A stretch of 64,000 nt of DNA. It comes from Nocardia colli (GTDB taxonomy: Bacteria; Actinomycetota; Actinomycetes; Mycobacteriales; Mycobacteriaceae). Every line of letters begins with the position of its first letter. The stretch's first letter is position 1. A program made the translations under genes and the position numbers. Below the pieces are notes generated by a model. It made no database searches and was not told the DNA's origin. It saw only the letters and a list, made by a program, of their open reading frames with translations. Below, piece by piece: positions 51,963-60,026 of this stretch. The stretch spans positions 744,001 to 808,000 of the forward strand of contig NZ_VXLC01000003.1 of NCBI RefSeq assembly GCF_008704205.1, in the 5' to 3' direction.

Positions 51963-52367
51963 GTGTTGGTGTCCATCGGGAAATTGGTGTCGTTCGACAG
52001 CTCTCGGGGATTCGGGTTCATTCGACCGGAGGACGGCGGGCCGGACGTATTCGTGCACGTCAACGACATCGGCCTGGATGAAGACGAGTTGCGCCAGGGC
52101 AGGGTGTTCGAATTCGACATGACGGAGGGTGATCGCGGACCGAAGGCGGTGAATCTGAGCGTGGTCGGTGGCCAGCCCGGTCCGCCGCCGGCCCCGCACA
52201 AGTCCAAGCATCGGTCGAATTCCGGACAGCTGACCGCCGCCGAACACAAACGCCTGATCACCGAGCTACTCCTCGACGCGAGCCCGGCGCTGACCGCGGG
52301 CGAGATCCTCACCATCCGCGACCGGCTCACCGTGTTCGCCGACCAACACGGCTGGCTGGACGCCTGA
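51963..52367 (+). CDS. Cold-shock-domain protein with C-terminal extension
   Basis: The 134-aa product has an N-terminal cold-shock domain: GKLVSFDSSRGFGFIRPEDGGPDVFVHVNDIG, with both RNP-like motifs (GFGFI and VFVHV). A flexible Pro/Lys linker follows, then a helical tail (LTAAEHKRLITELLLDASPALTAGEILTIRDRL). It should bind single-stranded nucleic acid. GAGGAG lies just upstream of GTG 51963; GTG 51969 is an equally good start. Confidence 0.88.
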   Translation: MLVSIGKLVSFDSSRGFGFIRPEDGGPDVFVHVNDIGLDEDELRQGRVFEFDMTEGDRGPKAVNLSVVGGQPGPPPAPHKSKHRSNSGQLTAAEHKRLITELLLDASPALTAGEILTIRDRLTVFADQHGWLDA

Positions 52368-52493
52368 ACCGGCCTCGTAGCGCCGCATCCGCGATCTTGT
52401 CGGATGCGGCGCTTACGATCATCGGCGAGTACCGATGAGTTCTGCGCGGTCAGGCCGTCGGTACCGGTGAGAACCGAATCCGAGGAGGATCGC

Positions 52494-53573
52494 GTGGACC
52501 TACCGGTGATGCCGCCCGTCAAACCGATGCTGGCCAAGACCACGTCCGGAGTGCCACACGAGGCCGGGCTCAGCTACGAGCCGAAGTGGGACGGATTCCG
52601 CTGCATCGTCTTCCGCGACGGGGACGAGGTGGAGCTCGGTTCACGCAATGACCGCCCGTTGACCAGGTACTTTCCCGAGGTCGCCGAGTTGCTGAAGCAG
52701 GCGCTGCCGGATCGGTGCGTGGTGGACGGCGAGATCGTCATCGTCACCGACGAGGGCCTGGACTTCGACACCTTGCAGAACCGGCTGCATCCCGCCGCCT
52801 CCCGGGTGAACAAGCTGGCCGTGGAGACGCCAGCCAGCTTCGTCGCCTTCGATCTACTCGCTCTCGGCGACAAGGACCTCACCGAGGAACCGTTCGCCGA
52901 GCGCAGGCGGCTGCTGGAAACCATCCTGGATACCGAGCTCGCGCGTGTGCACCTCACCCCGATCACCCAGGATCCCGCGGTCGCCGAGGACTGGTTCACC
53001 AGATTCGAGGGCGCCGGCTTCGACGGGGTCATGGTCAAGGCCAACGACCTGGCCTATCTCCAGGACAAACGGGTCATGCTCAAGGTCAAACACGAGCGCA
53101 CCGCCGACTGCGTGGTCGCCGGATTCCGCTGGCACAAGGACGGCGAGGGCGTCGGCTCGCTGCTGCTCGGCCTGTTCGACGAGGACGGCAGCCTGCACCA
53201 CGTGGGCGTCGCCAGCAGCTTCACCGCGGCCCGGCGCAAGGAACTGGTCGACGAACTGGCCCCGCTGCGCGAGAACGCGCTGGAAAACCACCCGTGGCGC
53301 GAATGGGCCGACGCCGCGGCGCAGGCCAGGGCCGACGGCAAGATGCCCGGCGGCGTCAGCCGCTGGACCGGCGGCAAAGACCTTTCATGGGAAGCACTGC
53401 GCACCGAACTGGTCGCGGAGGTGCGCTACGAGCACGTGCAGTCCGGGCGGCTGCGCCACGGCGGCCGGCTGGTCCGTTTCCGCACCGACCGCACGCCGGA
53501 ATCGTGTACCTATGCTCAGCTCGACGAGGCACCGCCCGCGGAATTGAGCGCGATCTTCAGTGAGGCGAAGTGA
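52494..53573 (+). CDS. ligC: ATP-dependent DNA ligase (LigC type)
   Basis: The 359-aa product shows the ligase motif I lysine in YEPKWDGFR, motif III-like VAFDLLALG, motif IV GFDGVMVKAN, and motif V VMLKVKHERTADCVV, plus the OB domain. It lacks polymerase or nuclease modules, matching LigC rather than LigD. LigC backs up repair of gaps and ends in mycobacteria. GAGGAGG precedes the GTG at 52494. The stop overlaps the start of the polymerase gene (GTGA at 53570-53573), mirroring the LigC-PolDom pair of M. tuberculosis. Confidence 0.92.
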   Translation: MDLPVMPPVKPMLAKTTSGVPHEAGLSYEPKWDGFRCIVFRDGDEVELGSRNDRPLTRYFPEVAELLKQALPDRCVVDGEIVIVTDEGLDFDTLQNRLHPAASRVNKLAVETPASFVAFDLLALGDKDLTEEPFAERRRLLETILDTELARVHLTPITQDPAVAEDWFTRFEGAGFDGVMVKANDLAYLQDKRVMLKVKHERTADCVVAGFRWHKDGEGVGSLLLGLFDEDGSLHHVGVASSFTAARRKELVDELAPLRENALENHPWREWADAAAQARADGKMPGGVSRWTGGKDLSWEALRTELVAEVRYEHVQSGRLRHGGRLVRFRTDRTPESCTYAQLDEAPPAELSAIFSEAK

Positions 53574-54571
53574 GTACGTCAGTCGATATCGAGGTCGATG
53601 GGCGCACCGTCGCCATCAGCAATCCCGACAAGGTGTATTTCACCAAGCGCGGTGACACGAAACTCGATCTGGTGCATTACTACCAGGCGGTCGCCGAACC
53701 GTTCCTGAATGTGGTCGGCGGCCGGCCGCTGCTGTTGGAACGTTATCCCGACGGCGCCTCCGGAAAGTCGTGGTTTCAGAAGCGGGTGCCGAAATCCGCG
53801 CCGGACTGGCTGCACACCGTCGAGGTGTCCACGCCCAACGGCACCACCGCCGACGCGCTCGTCGCGCACGATCTCGCGCACATCCTGTGGGCAGTCAACC
53901 AGGGCTGCTTGGGTTTTCACGTGTGGCCGAATCGGGCGGACAACCTGAAGATCGCCGACGAGCTGCGCATCGACCTCGACCCCTCCCCCGGCATCACCTT
54001 CGACGATCTCAAGCACGCCGCCGTGCTCACCCGAGAGTTGTTCGTCGAATTGGGCATCGAGTCCAGGATCAAGACCTCGGGTTCGCGCGGTCTGCACATT
54101 TACGTTGCGCTGGAACCGAATTGGGACGGCTACCAGGTGCGCGCCGCGTCCGTCGCGCTCGCGCGGGAGCTGGAACGCCGGCATCCCGAGGAGATCACCG
54201 CGCAGTGGTGGAAGGAAGAGCGCGGCAATCGCGTGTTCGTCGACTTCAACCAAAATGCCCCGCACAAAACGGTTTTCGGCGCGTGGTGCGTGCGGCCGAA
54301 AGTCGGCGCGCAGGTGTCCACGCCGATCGCCTGGTCGGAATTGGACACCGTCGTCCCGGACGAGCTGACCATCGCCACCGTCCCCGCCCGGCTGGCCGAG
54401 CTGGGTGATCCGTGGGCCGATCGCGCACCGCAGTCGATCGCGCCGCTGCTGGAGATGTCCGAACGCGATATGGCCTCGGGCTTGATGGATGCGCCGTGGC
54501 CGCCGCAGTATCCGAAGATGCCGAACGAGCCGCCGCGCGTTCAGCCGAGTCGAGCCAAGAAAGAGGAGTAG
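53570..54571 (+). CDS. LigD-type primase/polymerase domain protein (Prim-PolC-like)
   Basis: The 333-aa product is an archaeo-eukaryotic primase superfamily polymerase: LLLERYPDGASGKSWFQKRVP, the metal-binding pair in LRIDLDPSPGITF, and SGSRGLHIYVAL with the conserved histidine. It is the stand-alone counterpart of the LigD polymerase domain. With LigC it likely fills short gaps with ribonucleotides during excision repair. No Ku gene is in the window. It is translationally coupled to ligC. Confidence 0.9.
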   Translation: MSTSVDIEVDGRTVAISNPDKVYFTKRGDTKLDLVHYYQAVAEPFLNVVGGRPLLLERYPDGASGKSWFQKRVPKSAPDWLHTVEVSTPNGTTADALVAHDLAHILWAVNQGCLGFHVWPNRADNLKIADELRIDLDPSPGITFDDLKHAAVLTRELFVELGIESRIKTSGSRGLHIYVALEPNWDGYQVRAASVALARELERRHPEEITAQWWKEERGNRVFVDFNQNAPHKTVFGAWCVRPKVGAQVSTPIAWSELDTVVPDELTIATVPARLAELGDPWADRAPQSIAPLLEMSERDMASGLMDAPWPPQYPKMPNEPPRVQPSRAKKEE

Positions 54572-54575
54572 CGCG

Positions 54576-55337
54576 CTACTCGGTCCATAACACCCAGGTG
54601 CCGCTGCGGCCCGCGCTCTCACAGACCAGCGCGCGACCGTCCGCGGTCCGGCCGGTTTTCGCCGCGCTCCCATCGCATTTCGCTCCGGCCTGCTGAACCA
54701 CCGTGGAGACCGTGTACGGCCCGGCCCACTGGTAGGTGCCGGAGCTGAGTAAGCAGATGAGAGTGGTCCCGTCCGCGGCGTTGCCGATCTGCCCGACCTG
54801 GCCCTCGGTGCACGCAGCACCCTTCTTCAGGTTGCTCTGGGTTGTCGTCGGCGGGCCGGCCGTCGTGGTCACCGCCGCGGTCGGTGCTGCCGGAACAGTC
54901 GGCTGCGGCACCTGATCGACCGTCGACTGCGCCGTGAGACTCGCCGCGGGTTTGTCCGCGCGAGTCAGCGAGTCGGGCAACATGTTTCCGGACACCACCA
55001 CCAGCCCGGCCAGCGCCGTCACCTCCGCGACCCCGATCAGCAACGCGAACATCGCCATCACCCGGCCGCGCGGATGGGAGAACGCGATGAAGCCGAAAAC
55101 GATGGCGACCGGAAACAATCCGACCAAGGCCGCCACCAACGCGACAATCGCGTACGGATTCACGATCGGCGGAATCTCCACCCGCAACCGGCCGGTCCGC
55201 CGCCGGCTCGGCGCCGGTTCCTGCCACTCGGGCTCCGGGTCGACGACCCACTGTTCCTCTTCGCCCGCCGCTGGCCACCGATCGTCCGGTTGAGCCGCAG
55301 GCCAACGTTCACTTTCACGGCGATCCGCCCGTGCCAT
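54576..55337 (-). CDS. DUF4190-type membrane protein with extracytoplasmic tail
   Basis: The 253-aa product has an acidic, Trp-rich cytoplasmic N-terminus. Two membrane segments follow (NPYAIVALVAALVGLFPVAIVFGFIAF and RVMAMFALLIGVAEVTALAGLVVV), with the HPRGR motif between them typical of DUF4190. A Thr/Pro spacer leads to a C-terminal domain with paired cysteines (AACTEGQ, LICLLSS, AKCDGSA, LVCESAG). GAGAGGGA precedes the ATG at 55337. Function is unknown. Its 3' end converges on the polymerase gene with a four-base gap. Confidence 0.82.
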   Translation of the reverse strand: MARADRRESERWPAAQPDDRWPAAGEEEQWVVDPEPEWQEPAPSRRRTGRLRVEIPPIVNPYAIVALVAALVGLFPVAIVFGFIAFSHPRGRVMAMFALLIGVAEVTALAGLVVVSGNMLPDSLTRADKPAASLTAQSTVDQVPQPTVPAAPTAAVTTTAGPPTTTQSNLKKGAACTEGQVGQIGNAADGTTLICLLSSGTYQWAGPYTVSTVVQQAGAKCDGSAAKTGRTADGRALVCESAGRSGTWVLWTE

Positions 55338-55531
55338 GCCAGGTCCCTCTCCACACCAACCACCGTGCAGGAACCTCGGACTGCCCGGACCCGCCCCGAT
55401 ATCCCGACCAACAATAGGGGCCGAACGGCGCGACATCATCTGAAACGTCCAATTACTAGCCGTTTTCCCCGCCGGAGGTTCATGCTGATCCGAAAGTGTC
55501 ACTGATCTTGCGCTGACTCCCAGGAGGATCC

Positions 55532-55885
55532 ATGTTCGGTAGCACCGACTCCGAAGGCCAGGAAAATCGGCCTTGGCACGCTCAGGCCGGGGATCTGCTC
55601 GGCGACAATTACAACGTTCCCGGTCTCATTCTGTGCGCGCTCGGCATCGTCGCTTTGGCCTGCACGCTCACCGCCGCGGGCTACGGCTTCGACGAGTGGA
55701 CCCAGACCGGCGCGATCATCACCGCCGCGCTGTGGATCCTCGGCCTCGGCGCCTTGGTGGTCGAGCATCGGCGCGAGGAGGTGATCGAGCGCAAGTACGG
55801 CAGGCTCGGTCACGCGCCTGGCCACCGGCGGCCGGTGCGCTACAGCATGGAACCGCCGGACAGCACGCCGGACGCGTTCGCCTAG
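55532..55885 (+). CDS. Small two-helix membrane protein
   Basis: The 117-aa product has two hydrophobic segments (about residues 30-50 and 60-77: VPGLILCALGIVALACTLTAAGYG and GAIITAALWILGLGALVVE) and a basic C-terminus rich in Arg and His. CAGGAGGATCC precedes the ATG, a strong site. It is reminiscent of UsfY-like stress proteins, but I cannot confirm this. Confidence 0.75.
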   Translation: MFGSTDSEGQENRPWHAQAGDLLGDNYNVPGLILCALGIVALACTLTAAGYGFDEWTQTGAIITAALWILGLGALVVEHRREEVIERKYGRLGHAPGHRRPVRYSMEPPDSTPDAFA

Positions 55886-55906
55886 ATGGCGCACGGACCG
55901 CCACGC

Positions 55907-56608
55907 TCAGGTGTGGCGGTCCACCTTCGGCAGCGACTCCGTGACCAGCGTCATCAGCATGTCGGCGAGCAGCTCGTGCACCTGCGGACGGGTCAGCGTG
56001 CCGCGGGTGATCCATTCGCGCCCGGCCACTTTCACCAAACCACCGTAGGCGCGCACCATCGCGCGCAATGCCGCACTGCGTGCCGAATCGGCGAGCCCGA
56101 CCATCAGCAGCAGTCGTTCGGCGGCCGCGTCGTCGGCCTGATCGAGGATCTGCTGCACCTCGGGGTCGTTGCCGACGCCCTCGTGGCTGGTCACCTTCAC
56201 CCAGGTGCTGCCGTGCTCGGCGATGGTGTCCAGCAGCCAGTGCACGCTCGCGTCCACCCGCTCGCGCTCGGTGCCGGTGGGCACGATCATGTCGTCGAGC
56301 TTCGGCAGCGTGACCATCCGGCGCACCACCGCGAGGTAGAGGTCGCGCTTGTTGCCGAAGTAGTGGTTGATCAGCCCGCGGGCCACCCCGGCGCGCTGGG
56401 CCAGCTCGGCGGTGGAGACGGCCGCGTACGGGCGCTCGCCGAACATGTCGATCGCGCACGCCAGGATCTGCGCCCGCCGCTCGTCGGGTTCGAGCCGGCG
56501 GCGACGCGTCACGGGGACGGCGGCCGCGGGGGTGGGTGCACCCGGCGCGGCGTCGTCGGCGGTCCGGCGAGCGGTGGGCTCGCTCGTCGTATCAGAGAGA
56601 CCGGGCAA
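55907..56608 (-). CDS. TetR-family regulator
   Basis: The 233-aa product has a TetR HTH preceded by a disordered, Ala/Pro-rich tail: DERRAQILACAIDMFGERPYAAVSTAELAQRAGVARGLINHYFGNKRDLYLAVV. It begins at a TTG (56608) with AAGGA seven bases upstream, inside the 3' end of the acyl-CoA dehydrogenase gene (17-bp overlap), so the two are coupled. It probably represses its own acyl-CoA operon when no acyl-CoA ligand is bound. Confidence 0.85.
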   Translation of the reverse strand: MPGLSDTTSEPTARRTADDAAPGAPTPAAAVPVTRRRRLEPDERRAQILACAIDMFGERPYAAVSTAELAQRAGVARGLINHYFGNKRDLYLAVVRRMVTLPKLDDMIVPTGTERERVDASVHWLLDTIAEHGSTWVKVTSHEGVGNDPEVQQILDQADDAAAERLLLMVGLADSARSAALRAMVRAYGGLVKVAGREWITRGTLTRPQVHELLADMLMTLVTESLPKVDRHT

Positions 56609-57740
56609 TGAGATCCTTCATCACCTCGTTGCTACCCGCGAGGATGCGCAGGACGCGGGCGCCGGTATAAAGCTGCGAAATCGGATACTCCGTCATGTAG
56701 CCGTAGCCGCCGAACAGTTGCAGGCAGCGGTCAACCACGATACCCAGTTGGTCGGTGAGCCAATATTTCGACATCGCCGCTGTGGGAATGTCCAGCTCGC
56801 CGCGCAGGTGCTTGACGATGCAGTCGTCGAGGAAGGTGCGGCTGATCTTCGCGATGGTCGCGCACTCGGCCAGCTCGAACTTGGTGTTCTGCATGGCGAA
56901 CAGCGGCTTGCCGAATGCCTCGCGGCCCTTGGTGTAATCGATGGTGAGCTGTACGGCCTGTTCCATCATGGCGACCGCGATGATGCCGGTGACCAGGCGT
57001 TCCTGGGCCAGCATCTGCATCATCTGATAGAAGCCCTGGCCCTCGGCCTCGCCGAGCAGGTTCGAGGCGGGCACCCGCAGTCCGTCGAAGAACAGCTCGG
57101 CGGTGTCCTGGGCCTTGCCGCCGATCTTGTTCAGGATGCGGCCGCGCTTGAAGCCGGGGGTGTCGTCGGAGACGTCGGCGAAGATCAGCGAGACGCCGGA
57201 CGCGCCCTTGGTCGGGTCGGTTTTGGCGGCGATGATGATGCCGTCGCAGAGCCAGCCGTTGGTGATGAAGATCTTCGAGCCGGTGATGACATATTCGTCG
57301 CCCTCGCGGATCGCGCGGGTCTTGATGTTCTGCAGGTCGGAGCCGGTGCCGGGCTCGGTCATACCGATGGAGAGCACCATCTCGCCGCTGGCCGCCTTGG
57401 GCAGCACGCGCTGCTTGAGTTCCGCAGAACCGAATTCCTTCAGGTACGGCGCGATGATCGAGCTGTGCACCGGCATGCCCATCGAGCCGTCGCCGGCCCG
57501 GGACTGCTCCTCGATGATCGCCGCCTCATGCGCGAAAGTGCCGCCGCCCCCGCCGAATTCGGCCGGGATCGCGGTGCACAGCAGGCCGAGCTCGCCCGCC
57601 CGGTTGTACAGCGCGCGATCGGGATGGCCCTGCGCGACGAACTTCTCCTCGTGCGGGACGACCTCCTTCTCGAAGAACGCCTTCGCCAGGTCGCGGACCG
57701 CCTCGACCTCGTCGTCACTCCATGCGGCGCGTGCCATCAT
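56592..57740 (-). CDS. Acyl-CoA dehydrogenase
   Basis: The 382-aa product shows all family blocks: the FAD/substrate loop IGMTEPGTGSDLQNIKT, ITGSKIFITNGWLCDGIIIAAKTD, RGREAFGKPLF-type (TKGREAFGKPLFAMQN), and the C-terminal CLQLFGGYGYMTEYPISQLYTGARVLRILAGSNEVMKDLIA. It should catalyse the first step of beta-oxidation. The double ATG at 57740/57737 follows AAAGGA. The TetR gene overlaps its 3' end. Confidence 0.92.
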   Translation of the reverse strand: MMARAAWSDDEVEAVRDLAKAFFEKEVVPHEEKFVAQGHPDRALYNRAGELGLLCTAIPAEFGGGGGTFAHEAAIIEEQSRAGDGSMGMPVHSSIIAPYLKEFGSAELKQRVLPKAASGEMVLSIGMTEPGTGSDLQNIKTRAIREGDEYVITGSKIFITNGWLCDGIIIAAKTDPTKGASGVSLIFADVSDDTPGFKRGRILNKIGGKAQDTAELFFDGLRVPASNLLGEAEGQGFYQMMQMLAQERLVTGIIAVAMMEQAVQLTIDYTKGREAFGKPLFAMQNTKFELAECATIAKISRTFLDDCIVKHLRGELDIPTAAMSKYWLTDQLGIVVDRCLQLFGGYGYMTEYPISQLYTGARVLRILAGSNEVMKDLIARSL

Positions 57741-57868
57741 CGAATCCTTTGCTCGCAACTCTCCCGGCGTCCGTGCCGGTCCTCGCCATCAGATTGTCGC
57801 ACTATTGGCAGAGTGTCAACAAGACGGACACGCGTTCGACCGGCCGGCGGGATATGCCCTGGCAGAGG

Positions 57869-58573
57869 TCAGCTTGCGGGCTGTTGTGCCTGATTGACGG
57901 CGGCGAGCGAGGTGAAGATCGGCGTCTCCGGATCGGCCGAGATGCCCTGCCTGCGCAGGAACCCGTCGATCAGGCCCCAGACGAACTCGGTGGCCTGATC
58001 GATGAACTCGGCGGTGCGCGCCGGATGCGGCACCACGGTGTCGGCCAGCCACAGGTCGGTGATCGAGACGACGACTCCGACCACGGCGCGGGACAGGTAA
58101 TCGATGCCCTCGGTGTCGATCGGAATGGACTCGGCGATGTCGCGGGCCTGCCTGGCGAAGCGATCCGACGCGGCCCGGCCGAGGTCGAACTGCAATACCG
58201 TTCCGTCGGACTGCTGAGTCACCTGTGCCTGGCCCAGGAAGCGAAAAACGTTGGGATGCTGCAGAATACTGTCGGCGTATCCGGTGAGCACCCGGCGCAG
58301 CGCGAGTCGCGGCGGTTGCAGCATGAGCGTCAGATCGTTGCCCGCGGCGGCCGCGGCGGCCTTGGCCATCCGGTTGCCGATCTCGGTGTAGAGGTCGGCC
58401 TTGTCGGCGAACTGCCGATACAGGCGGGGCTTGGTGATGCCGGCCTCGCGGGCGATGTCGTCCATGCTCGGCCGCGGCCCGTCCCGGTCGATCACCCGGA
58501 TCGCGGCGTCGACGATCTCCGCACGGAAGGTCGTCGAACGGACGCTGGGACGAGGCACGACCGCAGCATACAC
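57869..58573 (-). CDS. TetR-family regulator of the EphD-like hydrolase unit
   Basis: The 234-aa product has a TetR HTH: RAEIVDAAIRVIDRDGPRPSMDDIAREAGITKPRLYRQFADKADLYTEI. It is divergent from the hydrolase gene at 58777. The gap between them holds two perfect CGTAC-N5-GTACG palindromes, one starting right at its own start codon, so autorepression and control of the hydrolase are likely. The start lies in TACGTGTATG-like sequence with no clear Shine-Dalgarno sequence. Confidence 0.88.
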   Translation of the reverse strand: MYAAVVPRPSVRSTTFRAEIVDAAIRVIDRDGPRPSMDDIAREAGITKPRLYRQFADKADLYTEIGNRMAKAAAAAAGNDLTLMLQPPRLALRRVLTGYADSILQHPNVFRFLGQAQVTQQSDGTVLQFDLGRAASDRFARQARDIAESIPIDTEGIDYLSRAVVGVVVSITDLWLADTVVPHPARTAEFIDQATEFVWGLIDGFLRRQGISADPETPIFTSLAAVNQAQQPAS

Positions 58574-58587
58574 GTACCGCTGGTACG
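58573..58587. promoter_or_regulatory. TetR operator 1 (CGTACC-GCT-GGTACG)
   Basis: CGTACCGCTGGTACG is a perfect 6-3-6 inverted repeat touching the start codon of the TetR gene. A protein bound here would block transcription of that gene. Confidence 0.65.
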
Positions 58588-58668
58588 GATATTTGCGTGA
58601 GGTACGCCATAGTCTGCGGCTAGCCCTCCCGCATTCGGGGATTTCTTCGTACTGTCAGTATCGGAAAA

Positions 58669-58683
58669 CGTACTAGCGGTACG
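58669..58683. promoter_or_regulatory. TetR operator 2 (CGTAC-N5-GTACG)
   Basis: CGTACTAGCGGTACG has the same 15-bp architecture as operator 1. An imperfect third copy (CGTAC-N5-GTATC) lies at 58648-58662. Both sit between the divergent genes. Confidence 0.65.
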
Positions 58684-58776
58684 GGTCGAGCGTTCCAGCA
58701 TTCCGCGCACAGTCGCGAGTGCCCGGCCGACCACCGCGTGACCGTCCGGCAGCCCGCACCCGAACGAGGCAACAAG

Positions 58777-59706
58777 ATGACCAACCAGCTCGACACCGAT
58801 ACGCCCCGCCCGGACCGGCAGTGGACGGTGACCGCCGACGGCACCGAACTCGCCGTCTACGAATGGGGCGACCCCGCCGCCGCACCCCTGGTCCTGGTGC
58901 ACGGGCTCACCGACACCCATCGGGTGTGGGCCACGGTCGCCGCGCTGCTGTCCGACGGCTTCCGGGTGATCACCTACGACGTGCGCGGCCACGGCCGTTC
59001 GGCCACTCCCGCACTGCTCGCGGACTTCCGGCTCGACCGGCTCGCCGCCGACTTCTTCGCGGTGATCGACGCGGCCAGCCCGAAGCGCCCGGTGCACACC
59101 TGCGGGCACGGCTGGGGCGCGGTGCAGCTGTGGGAGGCTGTGTGCGATCCGCGGGCGAACACCCGGATCGCCTCGTTCACCGCGATTTCCGGCCCGAACC
59201 TCGATCATCTCGGTCTGTGGCTGCGGGCCGTCGCGCCGCACGCCAAGCTGCGCGCGGGCGATCTCGGCTGGTGGTTGAGCGGTGCGCGCTGGACGCTGCG
59301 CCCGATTCCGGTGGCGCGCAGGCTCTATCCGCCGCGGGTGCGCACGCTGGTGGTGGAACGGCTCGGCGGCCTCTCCCCGCTGCCCGCGCGGATCGCGCGC
59401 ACCTGGCGCACGGATCTGCTCGCCGGCGGCCGGATCGCCCAGGCCAACCTGCTGCATCATCTGCGCAAGCCGCGGGTTCGGCGCACCGCGGTGCCGGTGC
59501 AGTTGCTCGTCGATACCACCGACCCGTTCGTGCCCGCCTCCATCTATGACACCTCGACGCGCTGGGTGGACCGGTTGTGGCGCTGTGCCGTCCCGGCCGA
59601 TCACTGGCTGCCGGTCACCGAGCCGCTGCTGGTCGCCGAGGCGATCGCCAACTTCGTCGACGACATGCGCGCCGACCACGCCGCGATCACTCCGCGCAGC
59701 AGCTGA
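58777..59706 (+). CDS. EphD-like alpha/beta hydrolase without the nucleophile
   Basis: The 309-aa product resembles the N-terminal hydrolase half of mycobacterial EphD (LVLVHGLTDTHRVWATVAALLSDGFRVITYDVRGHGRSA, FTAISGPNLDHLG, PVQLLVDTTDPFVP, ADHWLPVTEP). The SDR half of EphD is absent. In EphD and other epoxide hydrolases the nucleophile elbow reads HDWG; here it is HGWG, with Gly112 (codon GGC, 59110-59112) one base change from Asp (GAC). The late His is present. Epoxide or ester hydrolysis is therefore doubtful; a binding or scaffold role is possible. GAGG precedes the ATG by eight bases. Confidence 0.85.
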   Translation: MTNQLDTDTPRPDRQWTVTADGTELAVYEWGDPAAAPLVLVHGLTDTHRVWATVAALLSDGFRVITYDVRGHGRSATPALLADFRLDRLAADFFAVIDAASPKRPVHTCGHGWGAVQLWEAVCDPRANTRIASFTAISGPNLDHLGLWLRAVAPHAKLRAGDLGWWLSGARWTLRPIPVARRLYPPRVRTLVVERLGGLSPLPARIARTWRTDLLAGGRIAQANLLHHLRKPRVRRTAVPVQLLVDTTDPFVPASIYDTSTRWVDRLWRCAVPADHWLPVTEPLLVAEAIANFVDDMRADHAAITPRSS

Positions 59707-59743
59707 TCGCACCGCTCTTCCACATAACCGATACGGAGATCTC

Positions 59744-59959
59744 ATGCCGGACGCAGCCCAGCGGCTGATCCGCACCCTCGGCGCACCACTGCCCGACGAA
59801 TTCGACCGGCTCACCGACTCCGATCTCGCCGAACTCGACCGCCTGCTGCGCCACGCGGTGACCGCACGCGGTGAACGCCTCGGCGCGGCGGTCGAGTCCT
59901 CGCTCCAGCTCATCCCCCGGCTGATGCGCCCGACGGTGAAACGGGCGTTGGGGCTGTGA
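59744..59959 (+). CDS. Small helical hypothetical protein
   Basis: The 71-aa product starts MPDAAQRLIRTLG, with GGAG seven bases before the ATG. It is predicted to be mostly helical (LTDSDLAELDRLLRHAVTARGERLGAAVESSLQLIPRLMRPTVKRAL), with no membrane segment. I do not recognise the family. It follows the hydrolase gene by 37 bp in the same operon. Confidence 0.65.
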   Translation: MPDAAQRLIRTLGAPLPDEFDRLTDSDLAELDRLLRHAVTARGERLGAAVESSLQLIPRLMRPTVKRALGL

Positions 59960-60026
59960 GCGTGCGAACCGAAAACACAGCCGCCTGCGCGGTCACGACG
60001 GAGCCGAGCGCCAGCGAGGCGCAGTC

